A stretch of DNA of 46,043 nucleotides, from NCBI GenBank assembly GCA_902806345.1, contig CADCWF010000015.1, forward strand, positions 1 to 46,043, read 5' to 3'. The translations under genes were made by a program, and so were the position numbers. Shown here in pieces: positions 33,287 to 42,389 of the stretch. Origin of the DNA: an uncultured Thermomicrobiales bacterium (GTDB taxonomy: Bacteria > Chloroflexota > Chloroflexia > Thermomicrobiales > UBA6265). Under the pieces are notes generated by a model that was given only the letters and a program-made list of their open reading frames with translations, was not told the DNA's origin and ran no database searches. Every line of letters begins with the position of its first letter. Positions within the stretch are counted from its first letter, which is position 1.

Positions 33287-35284
33287 ATGCGAGGCGGCGG
33301 GGTCGGCGGGGGCGGCGGGGGCGGCAGGGCCAGCCGAATGATGGGTGGCGGCCGGCCCTTGCCCGAGGGCGCCGACCGCCCAGTCGACCGCAAGACGGTG
33401 CGTCGGGTCGTCGCGTTCTTCGCGCCGTACCGGCGCCAGGTGGCGCTGACCGTCGTCGCGATCCTGATTGTTGCCGTGCTTGGTCTAGCCAACCCGCTGC
33501 TCCTCAAACTCGTCATCGACGAGGCGATCCCCGAGCGCGACCTGGACCGCCTCTACGTGTACGTCGGCCTGATGATCGGCCTGCCCATCGCGACCGGCAT
33601 GATCGGCATCGGCCAGAGCTACCTCAACACCGCGATTGGCCAAAACGTGATGCGCGACCTCCGCAACGCGCTCTATGCCCATCTCCAGCGGATGCCCCTC
33701 CGGTTTTTCACCTCGACCCGGACCGGCGAGATCCAGGCCCGGCTGTCGAGCGACGTCGCCGGTGTCCAGCAGGTCGTCACCGACACCGCGACGAGCGTCG
33801 TCAGCAACCTGGCGACCGCGATCTCGACGGTCGTCGCGATGTGGATCATCTCCTGGCAGTTGGCGCTGATCTCGCTCTGCCTGCTGCCCGTGTTCCTGGC
33901 CCTGACCTATAAGGTGGGCCAGGTTCGCCGGGAGGTGACGACCGCAACCCAGAAGACCGTGGCCGACCTGACCGTGCTGGTCGAGGAGACGCTCTCGGTC
34001 AGCGGCATGCTGCTGTCGAAGGCGTTCGGCCGGCAGGCGCGGGAGGTGGAGCGGTTCCGCGAGGAGAACGCCCGTCTCTCCGCCCTCCAGGTCCGCCAGC
34101 AGATGGTCGGCCGCTGGTTCTTCATGATCATCTCGACCTTCTTCTCGATCACCCCAGCGTTCGTCTACTGGTACGCGGGGACCCGGATCATCGGCGACGA
34201 CGCGTCGCTGACCATCGGCGACATCGTCGCCTTCACGACGCTGCAGAGCCGGCTCTTCTTCCCGCTCGGCCAGCTCCTGAACGTCCAGGTCGAGATCCAG
34301 GGGGCGTTCGCGCTGTTCGACCGGATCTTCGAGTACCTGGACATGCCGGCCGAGATCGCCGACCGGGCGGGGGCGCTTGGTCTGGAGCCGGAGACGACCC
34401 GCGGCCACGTCCGGTTCCGCCATGTCTCGTTCGCCTACGACGACTCGCCGCTAGGCGAGGCTCCGGCATCAGACTCGTCTGCGTCGTCGTTGCGGCCACT
34501 GTTGCCGGTGGGCGGCAACGGTCCTGGGGTGCTCGAATTGGAGGAGGCACCGCGGGCGCCATTCGCCCTGCGCGACATCGACTTCGAGGTGGCGCCCGGC
34601 CAGCTGGCCGCCTTGGTCGGCCCGAGTGGCTCGGGCAAGACGACGATCGCGCTGCTGGTGCCACGCCTCTACGACGCGGATGCCGGGGCGGTCGAGATCG
34701 ACGGCCACGACGTGCGCGACGTCACGTTGGCCAGCCTCGGCCGGGTGGTCGGGATGGTGACCCAGGAGACGTACCTGTTCCACGCCACGATCCGCGAGAA
34801 CATCGCCTACGGCAAGCCGGGGGCGACCCTGGCCGAGATCGAGGCGGCGGCACGGGCGGCGGCCATCCACGACCGTATCTCCGAGCTGCCGGAGGGGTAC
34901 GACACCGTCGTCGGCGAACGCGGCTACAAGCTCTCGGGCGGCGAGAAACAGCGGGTCGCCATCGCCCGGGTGGTTCTCAAGGACCCCCGGATCCTGATTC
35001 TCGACGAGGCGACGAGCGCGCTCGATACCCGGTCGGAGCGGCTGATCCAGGCTGCGCTCGAGCCGCTGATGCGAGACCGGACGACGCTGGCGATTGCCCA
35101 CCGACTGAGCACCATCCTGGCCGCGGACGTGATCCTGGTGGTCGAGCGGGGGCGCGTCGTCGAGCGGGGGACGCACGCCGAGCTACTGGCGCAGGGGGGA
35201 CTGTATGCCCGGTTGTACCGCCAGCAGTTCGCCGCCGAGGCGGAGCTGCTGACGGACGCGGACGTATCCGCCACCCCTGTTTGA
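33287..35284 (+). CDS. ABC exporter (fused membrane and ATPase half-transporter)
   Basis: Half-size ABCB/MsbA-type exporter, 665 residues, acting as a dimer in the inner membrane. A Gly-rich N-terminus (about residues 3-25) precedes six spans between about 35 and 330 (e.g. VALTVVAILIVAVLGLANPLLL, MWIISWQLALISLCLLPVFLAL). The ATPase shows Walker A GPSGSGKTT (about 445), the signature LSGGEKQR (about 548), Walker B ILILDEATSALD and the switch AIAHRLST. About 40 extra residues, rich in Ser, Pro and Gly, lie between the aromatic A-loop (FAYDDSP) and the next strand, which is unusual. AGGAG precedes the ATG at 33287. The substrate is unknown; the adjacent PadR gene suggests drug or lipid efflux. 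Confidence 0.93.
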   Translation: MRGGGVGGGGGGGRASRMMGGGRPLPEGADRPVDRKTVRRVVAFFAPYRRQVALTVVAILIVAVLGLANPLLLKLVIDEAIPERDLDRLYVYVGLMIGLPIATGMIGIGQSYLNTAIGQNVMRDLRNALYAHLQRMPLRFFTSTRTGEIQARLSSDVAGVQQVVTDTATSVVSNLATAISTVVAMWIISWQLALISLCLLPVFLALTYKVGQVRREVTTATQKTVADLTVLVEETLSVSGMLLSKAFGRQAREVERFREENARLSALQVRQQMVGRWFFMIISTFFSITPAFVYWYAGTRIIGDDASLTIGDIVAFTTLQSRLFFPLGQLLNVQVEIQGAFALFDRIFEYLDMPAEIADRAGALGLEPETTRGHVRFRHVSFAYDDSPLGEAPASDSSASSLRPLLPVGGNGPGVLELEEAPRAPFALRDIDFEVAPGQLAALVGPSGSGKTTIALLVPRLYDADAGAVEIDGHDVRDVTLASLGRVVGMVTQETYLFHATIRENIAYGKPGATLAEIEAAARAAAIHDRISELPEGYDTVVGERGYKLSGGEKQRVAIARVVLKDPRILILDEATSALDTRSERLIQAALEPLMRDRTTLAIAHRLSTILAADVILVVERGRVVERGTHAELLAQGGLYARLYRQQFAAEAELLTDADVSATPV

Positions 35285-35520
35285 CGGCCCATGCGGCGAC
35301 CCACGGCTTCGGGTAGACCGAAGGCGGCGAACCGTGATCGAACGCCGATCTCGCTAGAGGGAATCCGGCTGGACAGTCCCGGTCTCCAGCGCCAAGCCCT
35401 CACCCTGCTCAAGGACCCAACCACCACCCGCTCAGGGAGTACCCGGCCCGATGCGCAGGTCCCGAGGAGAGAGGCGGTCCAAGCGGCTATCCGACCAGAA
35501 TGGACCAACCGGATTCTGTA

Positions 35521-37494
35521 CTACCTCTCGATCGCGGCGAACTCTTCGGTCACCAGCGGGAACGCGATCGTCGCGACGGTCCCGGGGTGTTCGGCGCGGA
35601 TCTCGAAGGAGCCACCGAGGTCGCTCGAGACGAGGCGTTGGATGATCCGCATCCCGAGGCCCGCTGACTGGCCTGGGTCAAAGCCCGCCGGCGGGCCCCA
35701 ACCGTCGTTCGCGACCTCCACCAGCGCCTGGCCGTCGACGCAGCGGGCACCGATGCGGACGCGGCCCCGCTCCCGCCCGGAGAAACCGTGGCGAACGGCG
35801 TTTGCGACCAGCTCGTTGATAAGCAGAGCGAGCACGGTGGCCTGCCGGGAGGGGACCATCACGTCGCTCGGGGGGATCTCGAACGTCACCCGCATCCCCG
35901 GCGGGACGAGCGTGCGGTGGGTCTCGTTGGCGACGTGGCGGGCGATGACGTCGACGGTGGTGCCGGCGAGGCGCTGCTCATCGCTGAGCAGATCGTGGAT
36001 CGAGGCGATGGCCTGGACGCGGCTGACCGCGTCGCGCAGGTTGTCGGCCCAGGGGGCGTCCTCGTTCTTGCGGAGCTGGAGCGAGAGGAGGGCAGCCACC
36101 GTCTGGAGGTTGTTGCGGACCCGGTGGTGCATCTCCTGGAGGAGGGCCGAGGCGGTGACGTAGCCCTGGAGGGCGTCTTGGTAGAGCGTGGCGTTCTCGA
36201 TTGCCAGGGTCGCCGAGTCGGAGAAGGCCTGGAGGAGGGCGAGCTGGTCTTCGGAGAGGTCGGCTTCCGGCGCCAAACGGAGGCAAAGGGCACCGACCGT
36301 TTCCCGCGCCGAGCGCAGGGGCAGGCAGAAGAGGCGGCCGCTACCGTCAGCGTAGTCGAGGTCGATCTCCTGGGGGGCCCCGGAGCGGGCGATCGCGGTC
36401 AAGGCGGTGTTGCGGCGGCCGTCGTCGAGCACCTGGCGGTTCGTCCCGACCCGGTATTCGATCGTGGGCGCCGAGCGGCTGCCACGGCGGGCCGACGGGA
36501 GGCGGAAGATGGAGGCCGACTCGACCCGGATGAGCTGGGCTGCCTGCTCGGCGATCGAGCGGAGGACGTGGTCGAGGTCGAGCGTCGAGGCGATCGTGTG
36601 GGAGACGCGCTGGAGCGTGCCGAGCTCGGCGATCTTCTGCTGGAGGCGGGCGTCGGTCTGGCTGTAGAGACGGGCGTTCTCGATGCTGATCGCGAGCTCG
36701 TCGGCCAGCGTTTCGAGGAACGCGATCTCGTCTGTCGGGAACTCCCGGCGTTCGGCGCAGAGGATAACCAGGGCGCCGACGAGGCGGTCGGGCTCGTCGC
36801 CGCGACGGATCAAGAGCGGGACCGAGACTTGCGAGACGTAGAGCTCCTCGCCGGTTGTCGGGAAGGCGACGTAGTCGGGGTGTTCCCGCGCGTCCGGGGC
36901 GGCGATGACCCGGCCCTCGGAGACCGCTCGCCCGGTAATGCCTAAGCCGGGGCGGCCGGCGACGACGCCGATCGAGGCCGGGTTGAGGCCGACCGCAGCG
37001 CGCAGCACGAGGAGCCCCGTTCCCTCGTCGTAGAGGGCGACGGCGCAGGCGTCAGCGCCCAGTGTCTCGGCGACGACGCGGACGCTCGTCTCCAGCCGCG
37101 GCCGCAGCTCCAGGTCGGCGGTCGCCAGCCGGTTGATCCGGTGGAGGGCGGCGAGCCACTCCATCGGGGCCTTGCCGAGGCCGTCGTCCTCCGGATGGTC
37201 CCGCTCGGCGTTGGCGTAGGCACGGGCGAGCGCCGCGAGGGCGACCCCCGCCGCGAGCGTGACCGACTGGTCGGCGAACGCGCCGCCGTCGTCGAGCAGC
37301 GTCTGGAGGACGTCGACGCCGGCCGCCATCGCGTCTTCGAGGGGGATCAAAGCGGCGTTGGCGGCGTGGCCGAACCGGGCAAAGGCGGCGCGGAGGGGGG
37401 CCGCCCCAACCGCACCACCGGCGTCGCCGGCGTAGGCAGCACGGAGCTCGACCTGGAGGCGACCGGCGACGACGTGGAGTGGTTCCGGGATCAC
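35521..37494 (-). CDS. Soluble GAF-domain sensor histidine kinase (HisKA_2 type)
   Basis: A 657-residue cytosolic kinase. The N-terminal 110 residues are Ala-rich and helical. The first GAF domain spans about 130-275 (ETLGADACAVALYDEGTGLLVLRAAVG, YVSQVSVPLLIRRG). The second spans about 295-450 (ASTLDLDHVLRSIAEQAAQLIRVESASIFRL). A HisKA_2 dimerisation box EMHHRVRNNLQTVAALLSLQLR holds the phospho-accepting His, and an HATPase_c domain follows (LLINELVANAVRHGF N-box; GLGMRIIQRLV G-box). HisKA_2/HWE kinases often sense light or stress and phosphorylate PAS/REC proteins. No membrane span or response regulator is nearby. The GTG start overlaps the upstream peptidase stop (GTGA), so the two are translationally coupled. 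Confidence 0.92.
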   Translation of the reverse strand: MIPEPLHVVAGRLQVELRAAYAGDAGGAVGAAPLRAAFARFGHAANAALIPLEDAMAAGVDVLQTLLDDGGAFADQSVTLAAGVALAALARAYANAERDHPEDDGLGKAPMEWLAALHRINRLATADLELRPRLETSVRVVAETLGADACAVALYDEGTGLLVLRAAVGLNPASIGVVAGRPGLGITGRAVSEGRVIAAPDAREHPDYVAFPTTGEELYVSQVSVPLLIRRGDEPDRLVGALVILCAERREFPTDEIAFLETLADELAISIENARLYSQTDARLQQKIAELGTLQRVSHTIASTLDLDHVLRSIAEQAAQLIRVESASIFRLPSARRGSRSAPTIEYRVGTNRQVLDDGRRNTALTAIARSGAPQEIDLDYADGSGRLFCLPLRSARETVGALCLRLAPEADLSEDQLALLQAFSDSATLAIENATLYQDALQGYVTASALLQEMHHRVRNNLQTVAALLSLQLRKNEDAPWADNLRDAVSRVQAIASIHDLLSDEQRLAGTTVDVIARHVANETHRTLVPPGMRVTFEIPPSDVMVPSRQATVLALLINELVANAVRHGFSGRERGRVRIGARCVDGQALVEVANDGWGPPAGFDPGQSAGLGMRIIQRLVSSDLGGSFEIRAEHPGTVATIAFPLVTEEFAAIER

Positions 37495-39611
37495 GCTTTC
37501 ACCTCGCCGCCGCCGGATGCCGGTTGCAGGTGATGGTCGAACCAGCCGAGCAGGTGGTGGAGGCGGGCCAGCCGGCGGCTCGGCTTCCCAGTGCGGGAAA
37601 GGTCGTGGTCCTCCTCGGGGATGCGGACGAAGCGGGTCGGCTTGTCGAGCCGCTTGAGGGCGACGAAGAGCTGCTCCGCCTGCTCGATCGGGCAGCGGAG
37701 GTCCCCTTCGTTGTGGACGATCAGGAGCGGGGTCTCGATCTTCTCGACGGAGGAGATGGGGGAGAGCGCCAGGAGGCGCGCGGCATCCCCCCAGGGGGTG
37801 CCGCCGAACTCGACCTCGCCGAAATCGAAGCCAATGTCACTCGTGCCGTAGAAGGAGTGGAAGTTCGAGACGCAGCGCATCGTGACGGCAGCGGCGAAGC
37901 GGCCGTCGTGGCCGACGAGCCAGTTGGTGAGGTAGCCGCCGTAGGAGCCGCCGCAGACGCCGAGGCGAGCGGGGTCCGCGAGGCCGCGGGCAACGACCTC
38001 GTCGACGACGGCGAGGACGTCCGGCGCATCCGTCTCGCCCCAGGCGGCGCGGGTGGTGGTGGCGAATGCTTCGCCGTAGCCAGCCGAACCGCGCGGATTG
38101 CTGAAGAGGACGAGGTAGCCCTTCGCGGCCATCAGTTGCAGTTCGTGGAAGGGGCTGCTGCCGTACATCGCGTGCGGGCCGCCGTGGATCTGGAGGATCG
38201 TCGGGAGGGGGTCGCCAGCGTCGGCTCCCGGCGGCTTCAGCATCCAGCCCTGGACCTCGCCGCCGTCCGGGGCGCGGACCCGCAACTCCCCGGGCACGGC
38301 GAGCGCGACCTGGTTCAGGAACGGGCCAGAATGGGCCGTGAGCGGGTGCTCGGCCGATCCATCCGCGGCGCACCGTGAAAGCTCGAAGGGGTGGGTCAGG
38401 TCGCCGGAGAGCAGTACAAGGCCGTCGCCGGCCGAGAGCGCCGCGGCGACGCGGCGGCGGCCACCACTGAGGAGCGCCGGTTGACCCTTGTCGAGCGGGA
38501 CGCGCCAGGCGTGGACCTCGCCGTTCATCGAGGCCAGGGTCAAGAGCGCCGGGTCGTCGCCGACCCAGGCGGGACGGACATCGGTGGAGGTGTAGAGGTC
38601 GCTCATCCCGACATCGGAACAATCGACGTCCCAGTCGGCGGTGCGGCAGTCGGGTTCGCCACCGGTCGTGGGGACGGTCCAGAGGCGGTCGATCCGGCCG
38701 CTCTCGGCGGCGCCATCGTGGCCGGCGAAGGCGAGGAGGCGGCCGTCGGGCGACCAGGCCGGCGAGTGGAAACGGGCGTCCCACTCGACGAGGGGACGCG
38801 TATCTCCGCCGGTGGCCGGGACGAGGTAGATGGCGGAGACCGCGTTGCGCTCGTGGCCGGGCCCACGGTTGGACACGAAGGCGATCGACCGGCCGTCTGG
38901 GGACCAGGCAGGCTGGTCATCGTCGTGGGGGCCGGCCGTCAGGCGGCGGGGTTCGCCGCCGGCGGCGGGCACGGTCCAGAGGTGGGTGTAGCGGTCGGCA
39001 ACGAAACCCCGGCCATCGTGCTTGTAGCGGATCAGGTCGATGACCCGCTCGTCGGCGACTGCCTCGGTACGGTGGATCTGAGAGTCTTCCTCGGGGGCGG
39101 TCGGGCTGAGGAACGCGACCGTTCCGCCATCGGGCGACCATGCCGGCGAGGTGGCGCCGAAGGGCCGGTTGGTGAGCTGGCGCGGCTCGCCACCGTCGAC
39201 CGGAAGGAGCCAGATCTGGGGCAGCGGTTTGGGAGGCTCCGCCGTGGTGTTGGCTCCCTTTCCGTCCTTGCCCGTGGCGGAAGGGTCGGGTGCGGCCGGG
39301 ACCATCGGGGCTCGGGTCGAGACGAAGGCGAGGGTCCGGCCGTCGGGCGACCAGCGGGGCGACGAGTCGCGGGCGGCGCCGGCGGTAAGCTGCCGGGGGA
39401 CGCCGCCCTCGATCGGGACGAGCCAGACGGCCGACCGGTAGTCGTCGGCCTCTTTGTCGAGGTGGGTCACGACGTAGGCGACGCGGGAGCCGTCCGGCGA
39501 GGAGCGGGGGTCACCGACGATGGGGATGGCGAAGAGGTCATCGGCGGTGATGGGGCGCTTGGCGAGCGTCGACGTTGCCGAAGACGTGGAGGCGGCGGCT
39601 CGGGGAGACAA
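37491..39611 (-). CDS. S9 family peptidase (acylaminoacyl-peptidase/dipeptidyl-peptidase-like)
   Basis: Serine peptidase of the prolyl oligopeptidase family, about 706 residues. The first 430 residues form a PD40 beta-propeller with repeated WSPDG blades (SPRWSPDGRTLAFV, SPAWSPDGGTVAFL, QPAWSPDGRSIAFV). The C-terminal alpha/beta hydrolase has LQIHGGPHAMYG, the nucleophile in CGGSYGGYLTNW, the Asp in IVHNEGDLRCPIEQ and the His in PEEDHDLS. No signal peptide is seen, so it probably degrades short peptides in the cytosol. The TTG at 39611 with GGAAAGGG upstream is preferred; a GTG at 39641 is an alternative. It heads an operon with the histidine kinase. Confidence 0.92.
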   Translation of the reverse strand: MSPRAAASTSSATSTLAKRPITADDLFAIPIVGDPRSSPDGSRVAYVVTHLDKEADDYRSAVWLVPIEGGVPRQLTAGAARDSSPRWSPDGRTLAFVSTRAPMVPAAPDPSATGKDGKGANTTAEPPKPLPQIWLLPVDGGEPRQLTNRPFGATSPAWSPDGGTVAFLSPTAPEEDSQIHRTEAVADERVIDLIRYKHDGRGFVADRYTHLWTVPAAGGEPRRLTAGPHDDDQPAWSPDGRSIAFVSNRGPGHERNAVSAIYLVPATGGDTRPLVEWDARFHSPAWSPDGRLLAFAGHDGAAESGRIDRLWTVPTTGGEPDCRTADWDVDCSDVGMSDLYTSTDVRPAWVGDDPALLTLASMNGEVHAWRVPLDKGQPALLSGGRRRVAAALSAGDGLVLLSGDLTHPFELSRCAADGSAEHPLTAHSGPFLNQVALAVPGELRVRAPDGGEVQGWMLKPPGADAGDPLPTILQIHGGPHAMYGSSPFHELQLMAAKGYLVLFSNPRGSAGYGEAFATTTRAAWGETDAPDVLAVVDEVVARGLADPARLGVCGGSYGGYLTNWLVGHDGRFAAAVTMRCVSNFHSFYGTSDIGFDFGEVEFGGTPWGDAARLLALSPISSVEKIETPLLIVHNEGDLRCPIEQAEQLFVALKRLDKPTRFVRIPEEDHDLSRTGKPSRRLARLHHLLGWFDHHLQPASGGGEVKA

Positions 39612-39653
39612 TGAAACGCCCTTTCCGGGGGAAGCCCTCACCCCCTACCCCCT

Positions 39654-39671
39654 CTCCCGCCGCAGCGGGAG
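39654..39671. repeat. C-run/G-run hairpin upstream of the S9 peptidase
   Basis: CTCCCGC and GCGGGAG pair around CGCA inside a longer pyrimidine tract (CCCTCACCCCCTACCCCCT). It resembles the hairpins at 15314-15418. It may be a member of a dispersed intergenic repeat; it lies between the peptidase start and the aldehyde dehydrogenase end, so it could also be the latter's terminator. Confidence 0.4.
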
Positions 39672-39903
39672 TCGGGGAGAACGTGGGACGCCGAAGCACT
39701 CCCAAGACTGATGGAAGCCGACGCTCCAGGTTGTCAGGACGGACCTTTTAGCCACCTTCGGGCACGGGCTCGATCCGTGCGGAGGAAGGCGGCGGTGTCC
39801 CTGGTCCCGGCCGAATCCCCGAGTAGCACCTGCCCGGCTGCGACCGTGATTGCACCTTGCGCCTTGCCCGACCGGCAGACGTGGGAGTGGGCCAAGATAC
39901 CCC

Positions 39904-41394
39904 TCAGTCCAATGTCACCGCCTGGCTCTCCAGCCGGTTCATCACCATCAGGCGCGGCTCAGTCATGTCTTCGATCGCGTAGCGGAGGCCCTCACGGGAG
40001 AGGCCGGAGTCTTTGACGCCGCCGTAGGGCATGTGGTCGATCCGGTAGGTCGGGATGTCGTTGACGATGACGCCCCCGGCCTCGATCCGCTCCCAGGCGG
40101 TCATCGCCCGCTCGAGGTTGTTGGTGAAGACGCCGGCCTGGAGGCCGTAGACGGAGTCGTTGGTGCGGGCAACCGCCTCGCCGAAGCTCTTGACCGGGAA
40201 GATGGTGACCAGCGGGGCGAACGCCTCGCGGGAGCAAACGAAGCTGGCCGGGTCGGCGTTCTCGATGACGGTCGGCTGGAAGAAGCGGCCCGCTGCCTTA
40301 CCGCCGATCAGGACGCGGGCGCCCTCGCGGACGGCGACGTCGATCCACTCCTGGGTGCGGGCGGCGGCCTTGTCGTCGATCATCGGACCGATGTCGGTGG
40401 CGCGGTCGAGCGGGTCGCCCGATACGATCGTCGCCGTCTGTTCGACGAGGCGGTCGCGGAACTCGGCGTAGACCTTCTCGTGGACGAAGACGCGCTGGAC
40501 GGAGATGCAGACCTGGCCGGCGTAGGCGAAGGCGCCGGTCTTGACCCGATTGGCGGCGTACTCCAGGTCGGCGTCCTCGTCGACGATGACGCCGGCGTTG
40601 CCGCCGAGCTCGAGGACGACCTGCTTCTTGCCGGCGCGGGCCTTCATCTTCCAGCCGACATCGGGCGAACCGGTGAAGGAGAGCAGCTTGAAGCGGTCGT
40701 CCTCGACGAGGACATCGCCCAGCTCACGGCTCATCGGGAGGATGCTGACGGCGCCCTTGGGGACGCCGGCGGCGTCGCACATCTCGGCGAAGAGGAGCAT
40801 CGTCAGCGGGTCGAGAGAGGGCGGCTTGAGGACGATCGAGTTGCCAGCGGCGAGGGCCGGGGCAATCTTGTGGAGGGCGAGGTTGAGCGGGAAGTTGAAG
40901 GGGGAGATGCCGGAGATGGGGCCGATCCCAAAGCGGCGGACGACGCCGAAGCGGCCTTTCGAGGAGGGGAGGAGGTCGAGCGGGATCAGCTCGCCGTCGA
41001 TCCGCTTCGCCTCCTCGGCGGCGGTCTCAAGGGTGAAGACCCCGCGGTCGGTCTCGACCTCCGCGTCCTTGATCGGCTTGCCGGCCTCGAGGGCGATGGT
41101 GCGGGCGACCTCGTCGCGGCGGCTCTTCATCTCGGCGGCGAGGGCGCGGAGGAGGGCGACCTTCTCGTAAGTCGGCATCCCGCGCATGGTCTTGAACGCC
41201 CGCTCGGCGCCGACGATGGCGCGCTCGACCTGATCGGGGGTGGCGTTGAAGGTGACGCCGACGGTGGAGCCGTCGTAAGGGTTGGTGACGGGGAGAAGAT
41301 CGTCGGACTCCTCCCACTCGCCCGCGACGTAGATGGGGTGGCGGGTGGCGGTGGCAGCGGCTTCGGCCGGCGATTGGGGGACGGCGGTGACCAA
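39904..41394 (-). CDS. Aldehyde dehydrogenase (GapN/lactaldehyde-type)
   Basis: NAD(P)+-dependent aldehyde dehydrogenase, 496 residues. From the TTG at 41394, the Rossmann domain starts near 30; SGISPFNFPLNLALHKIAPALAAGNSIVLKPP (161-192) and SFTGSPDVG (239-247) are cofactor-binding, LELGGN holds the catalytic Glu262, and YAGQVCISVQR holds the nucleophile Cys296. The CISVQR context is typical of the group that includes lactaldehyde, phosphonoacetaldehyde and non-phosphorylating glyceraldehyde-3-phosphate dehydrogenases. No ATG fits; the TTG has AAGGAG 6 bases before it. It stands alone between the S9 peptidase and the NuoI-like gene. The physiological aldehyde is unknown. Confidence 0.92.
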   Translation of the reverse strand: MVTAVPQSPAEAAATATRHPIYVAGEWEESDDLLPVTNPYDGSTVGVTFNATPDQVERAIVGAERAFKTMRGMPTYEKVALLRALAAEMKSRRDEVARTIALEAGKPIKDAEVETDRGVFTLETAAEEAKRIDGELIPLDLLPSSKGRFGVVRRFGIGPISGISPFNFPLNLALHKIAPALAAGNSIVLKPPSLDPLTMLLFAEMCDAAGVPKGAVSILPMSRELGDVLVEDDRFKLLSFTGSPDVGWKMKARAGKKQVVLELGGNAGVIVDEDADLEYAANRVKTGAFAYAGQVCISVQRVFVHEKVYAEFRDRLVEQTATIVSGDPLDRATDIGPMIDDKAAARTQEWIDVAVREGARVLIGGKAAGRFFQPTVIENADPASFVCSREAFAPLVTIFPVKSFGEAVARTNDSVYGLQAGVFTNNLERAMTAWERIEAGGVIVNDIPTYRIDHMPYGGVKDSGLSREGLRYAIEDMTEPRLMVMNRLESQAVTLD

Positions 41395-41848
41395 GGCGGG
41401 CTCCTTCAACGCGTGTGTGCGGCCGATAACGACGTGGATGATACGCCACGAAACCCCAGGGACCGAATAGAGAAGGCTGCCGGCTCTAGGCCGGTGGCCT
41501 TCCGGGGTAGGTAGCGTCCGCTCGAACATGGATGTGGACCAGTCCAATGTGCCCACGGTAAATCAGGTTGCGCACAGTTCAGCTCAACCATTGGTACCCG
41601 TTTCGCTCTCGGGCGGGTCGCCTGCGGGAGCGAGGGAAGAAACCGCGCGCGCCGCCGTGAAGGTCATGGCACCCCGCGGAGCAGGATCATCGAAACCGGG
41701 TCTGGTAGTGCGTCAATGCTTACTCGCAGCTCACCCGGCTCCCGTGCTCGTCCCCGGACGGGCTTCGTTGCCTCGGCCCAATGCTGCAGCGCCGGGCTCG
41801 GCAATGAATCCTCCGGACCACCGCCCGCGGCTGACGCTCGACGGACTA
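41395..41848. other. Intergenic region upstream of the aldehyde dehydrogenase
   Basis: About 450 bases without a convincing gene. A two-part hairpin (TCGCTC at 41603-41608 with GAGCGA at 41628-41633, enclosing GGCG-GGT-CGCC) lies some 215 bases past the NuoI-like stop and could end that transcript. Other open frames here are low-complexity. Confidence 0.45.
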
Positions 41849-42352
41849 CTAGCGACCTTCGAGGTGGGTGCGGTTCTCCTCGTTGCCGTTCCAAGCGTGG
41901 GGGCCACCAGCGTAGGGACCCGTGCCGTCCTCCCACCAGGAGGGGATCTGGCGGCCGATCGCCGACAGCTCCGTCTTGGTGTAGATCAGGCCGTCGCGGC
42001 TGAGGGTCGCGAGCTCGTACTCCTCGCTCATCGTGATCGCATCGACCGGGCAGACCTGCGAGCAGAGACCGCAGAACATGCAGCGGCCGGAGCGGAGGAT
42101 GAACTCGCCGAGTTCGCGGTCGCCTTCCTCCGACGGGATGACGTGCATCTCCAGGCAGGAGGTCGGGCAGATGCGAGCACAGAGGCCGCAGGCGACGCAG
42201 AGCGCCTCGCCCGTGTCGGGGTCGGTCCGGAGGGAGGGCAGGCCGCGAAAGCGAGGCGCCATCTGGCGCTTCTCCTCCGGGTACTCGATGGTGATGTTGG
42301 GCTTGACCAGGCGCTTGATGGTGACGCCGAAGCCCTTGACCTCGTCGAACAT
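41849..42352 (-). CDS. nuoI: NuoI-like 2x[4Fe-4S] ferredoxin subunit
   Basis: A 167-residue protein with two [4Fe-4S] motifs: Cys52, 55, 58 and 62 in CVACGLCARICP, and Cys91, 94, 97 and 101 in CMFCGLCSQVCP. The N-terminus (KGFGVTIKRLVKPNITIEYPEEKRQMAPRFRG) and the C-terminal YELATLSRDGLIYTKTEL are characteristic of NuoI/TYKY, the complex I subunit that links the peripheral arm to the membrane quinone site. AGGAG stands 10 bases before the ATG at 42352. It follows the NuoG/FdhA-like gene by 37 bases. The usual nuoH between G and I, and nuoJ to nuoN after I, are absent here. Confidence 0.9.
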   Translation of the reverse strand: MFDEVKGFGVTIKRLVKPNITIEYPEEKRQMAPRFRGLPSLRTDPDTGEALCVACGLCARICPTSCLEMHVIPSEEGDRELGEFILRSGRCMFCGLCSQVCPVDAITMSEEYELATLSRDGLIYTKTELSAIGRQIPSWWEDGTGPYAGGPHAWNGNEENRTHLEGR

Positions 42353-42389
42353 GGTGAGGTGTCTCCTGGTGAAACGGACGACCGGCGAG

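Noticed and set aside
39850..41514. 554-codon open frame antisense to the aldehyde dehydrogenase
   Set aside because: Mirror translation without domains; the dehydrogenase has its catalytic Cys and Glu and a good ribosome-binding site.
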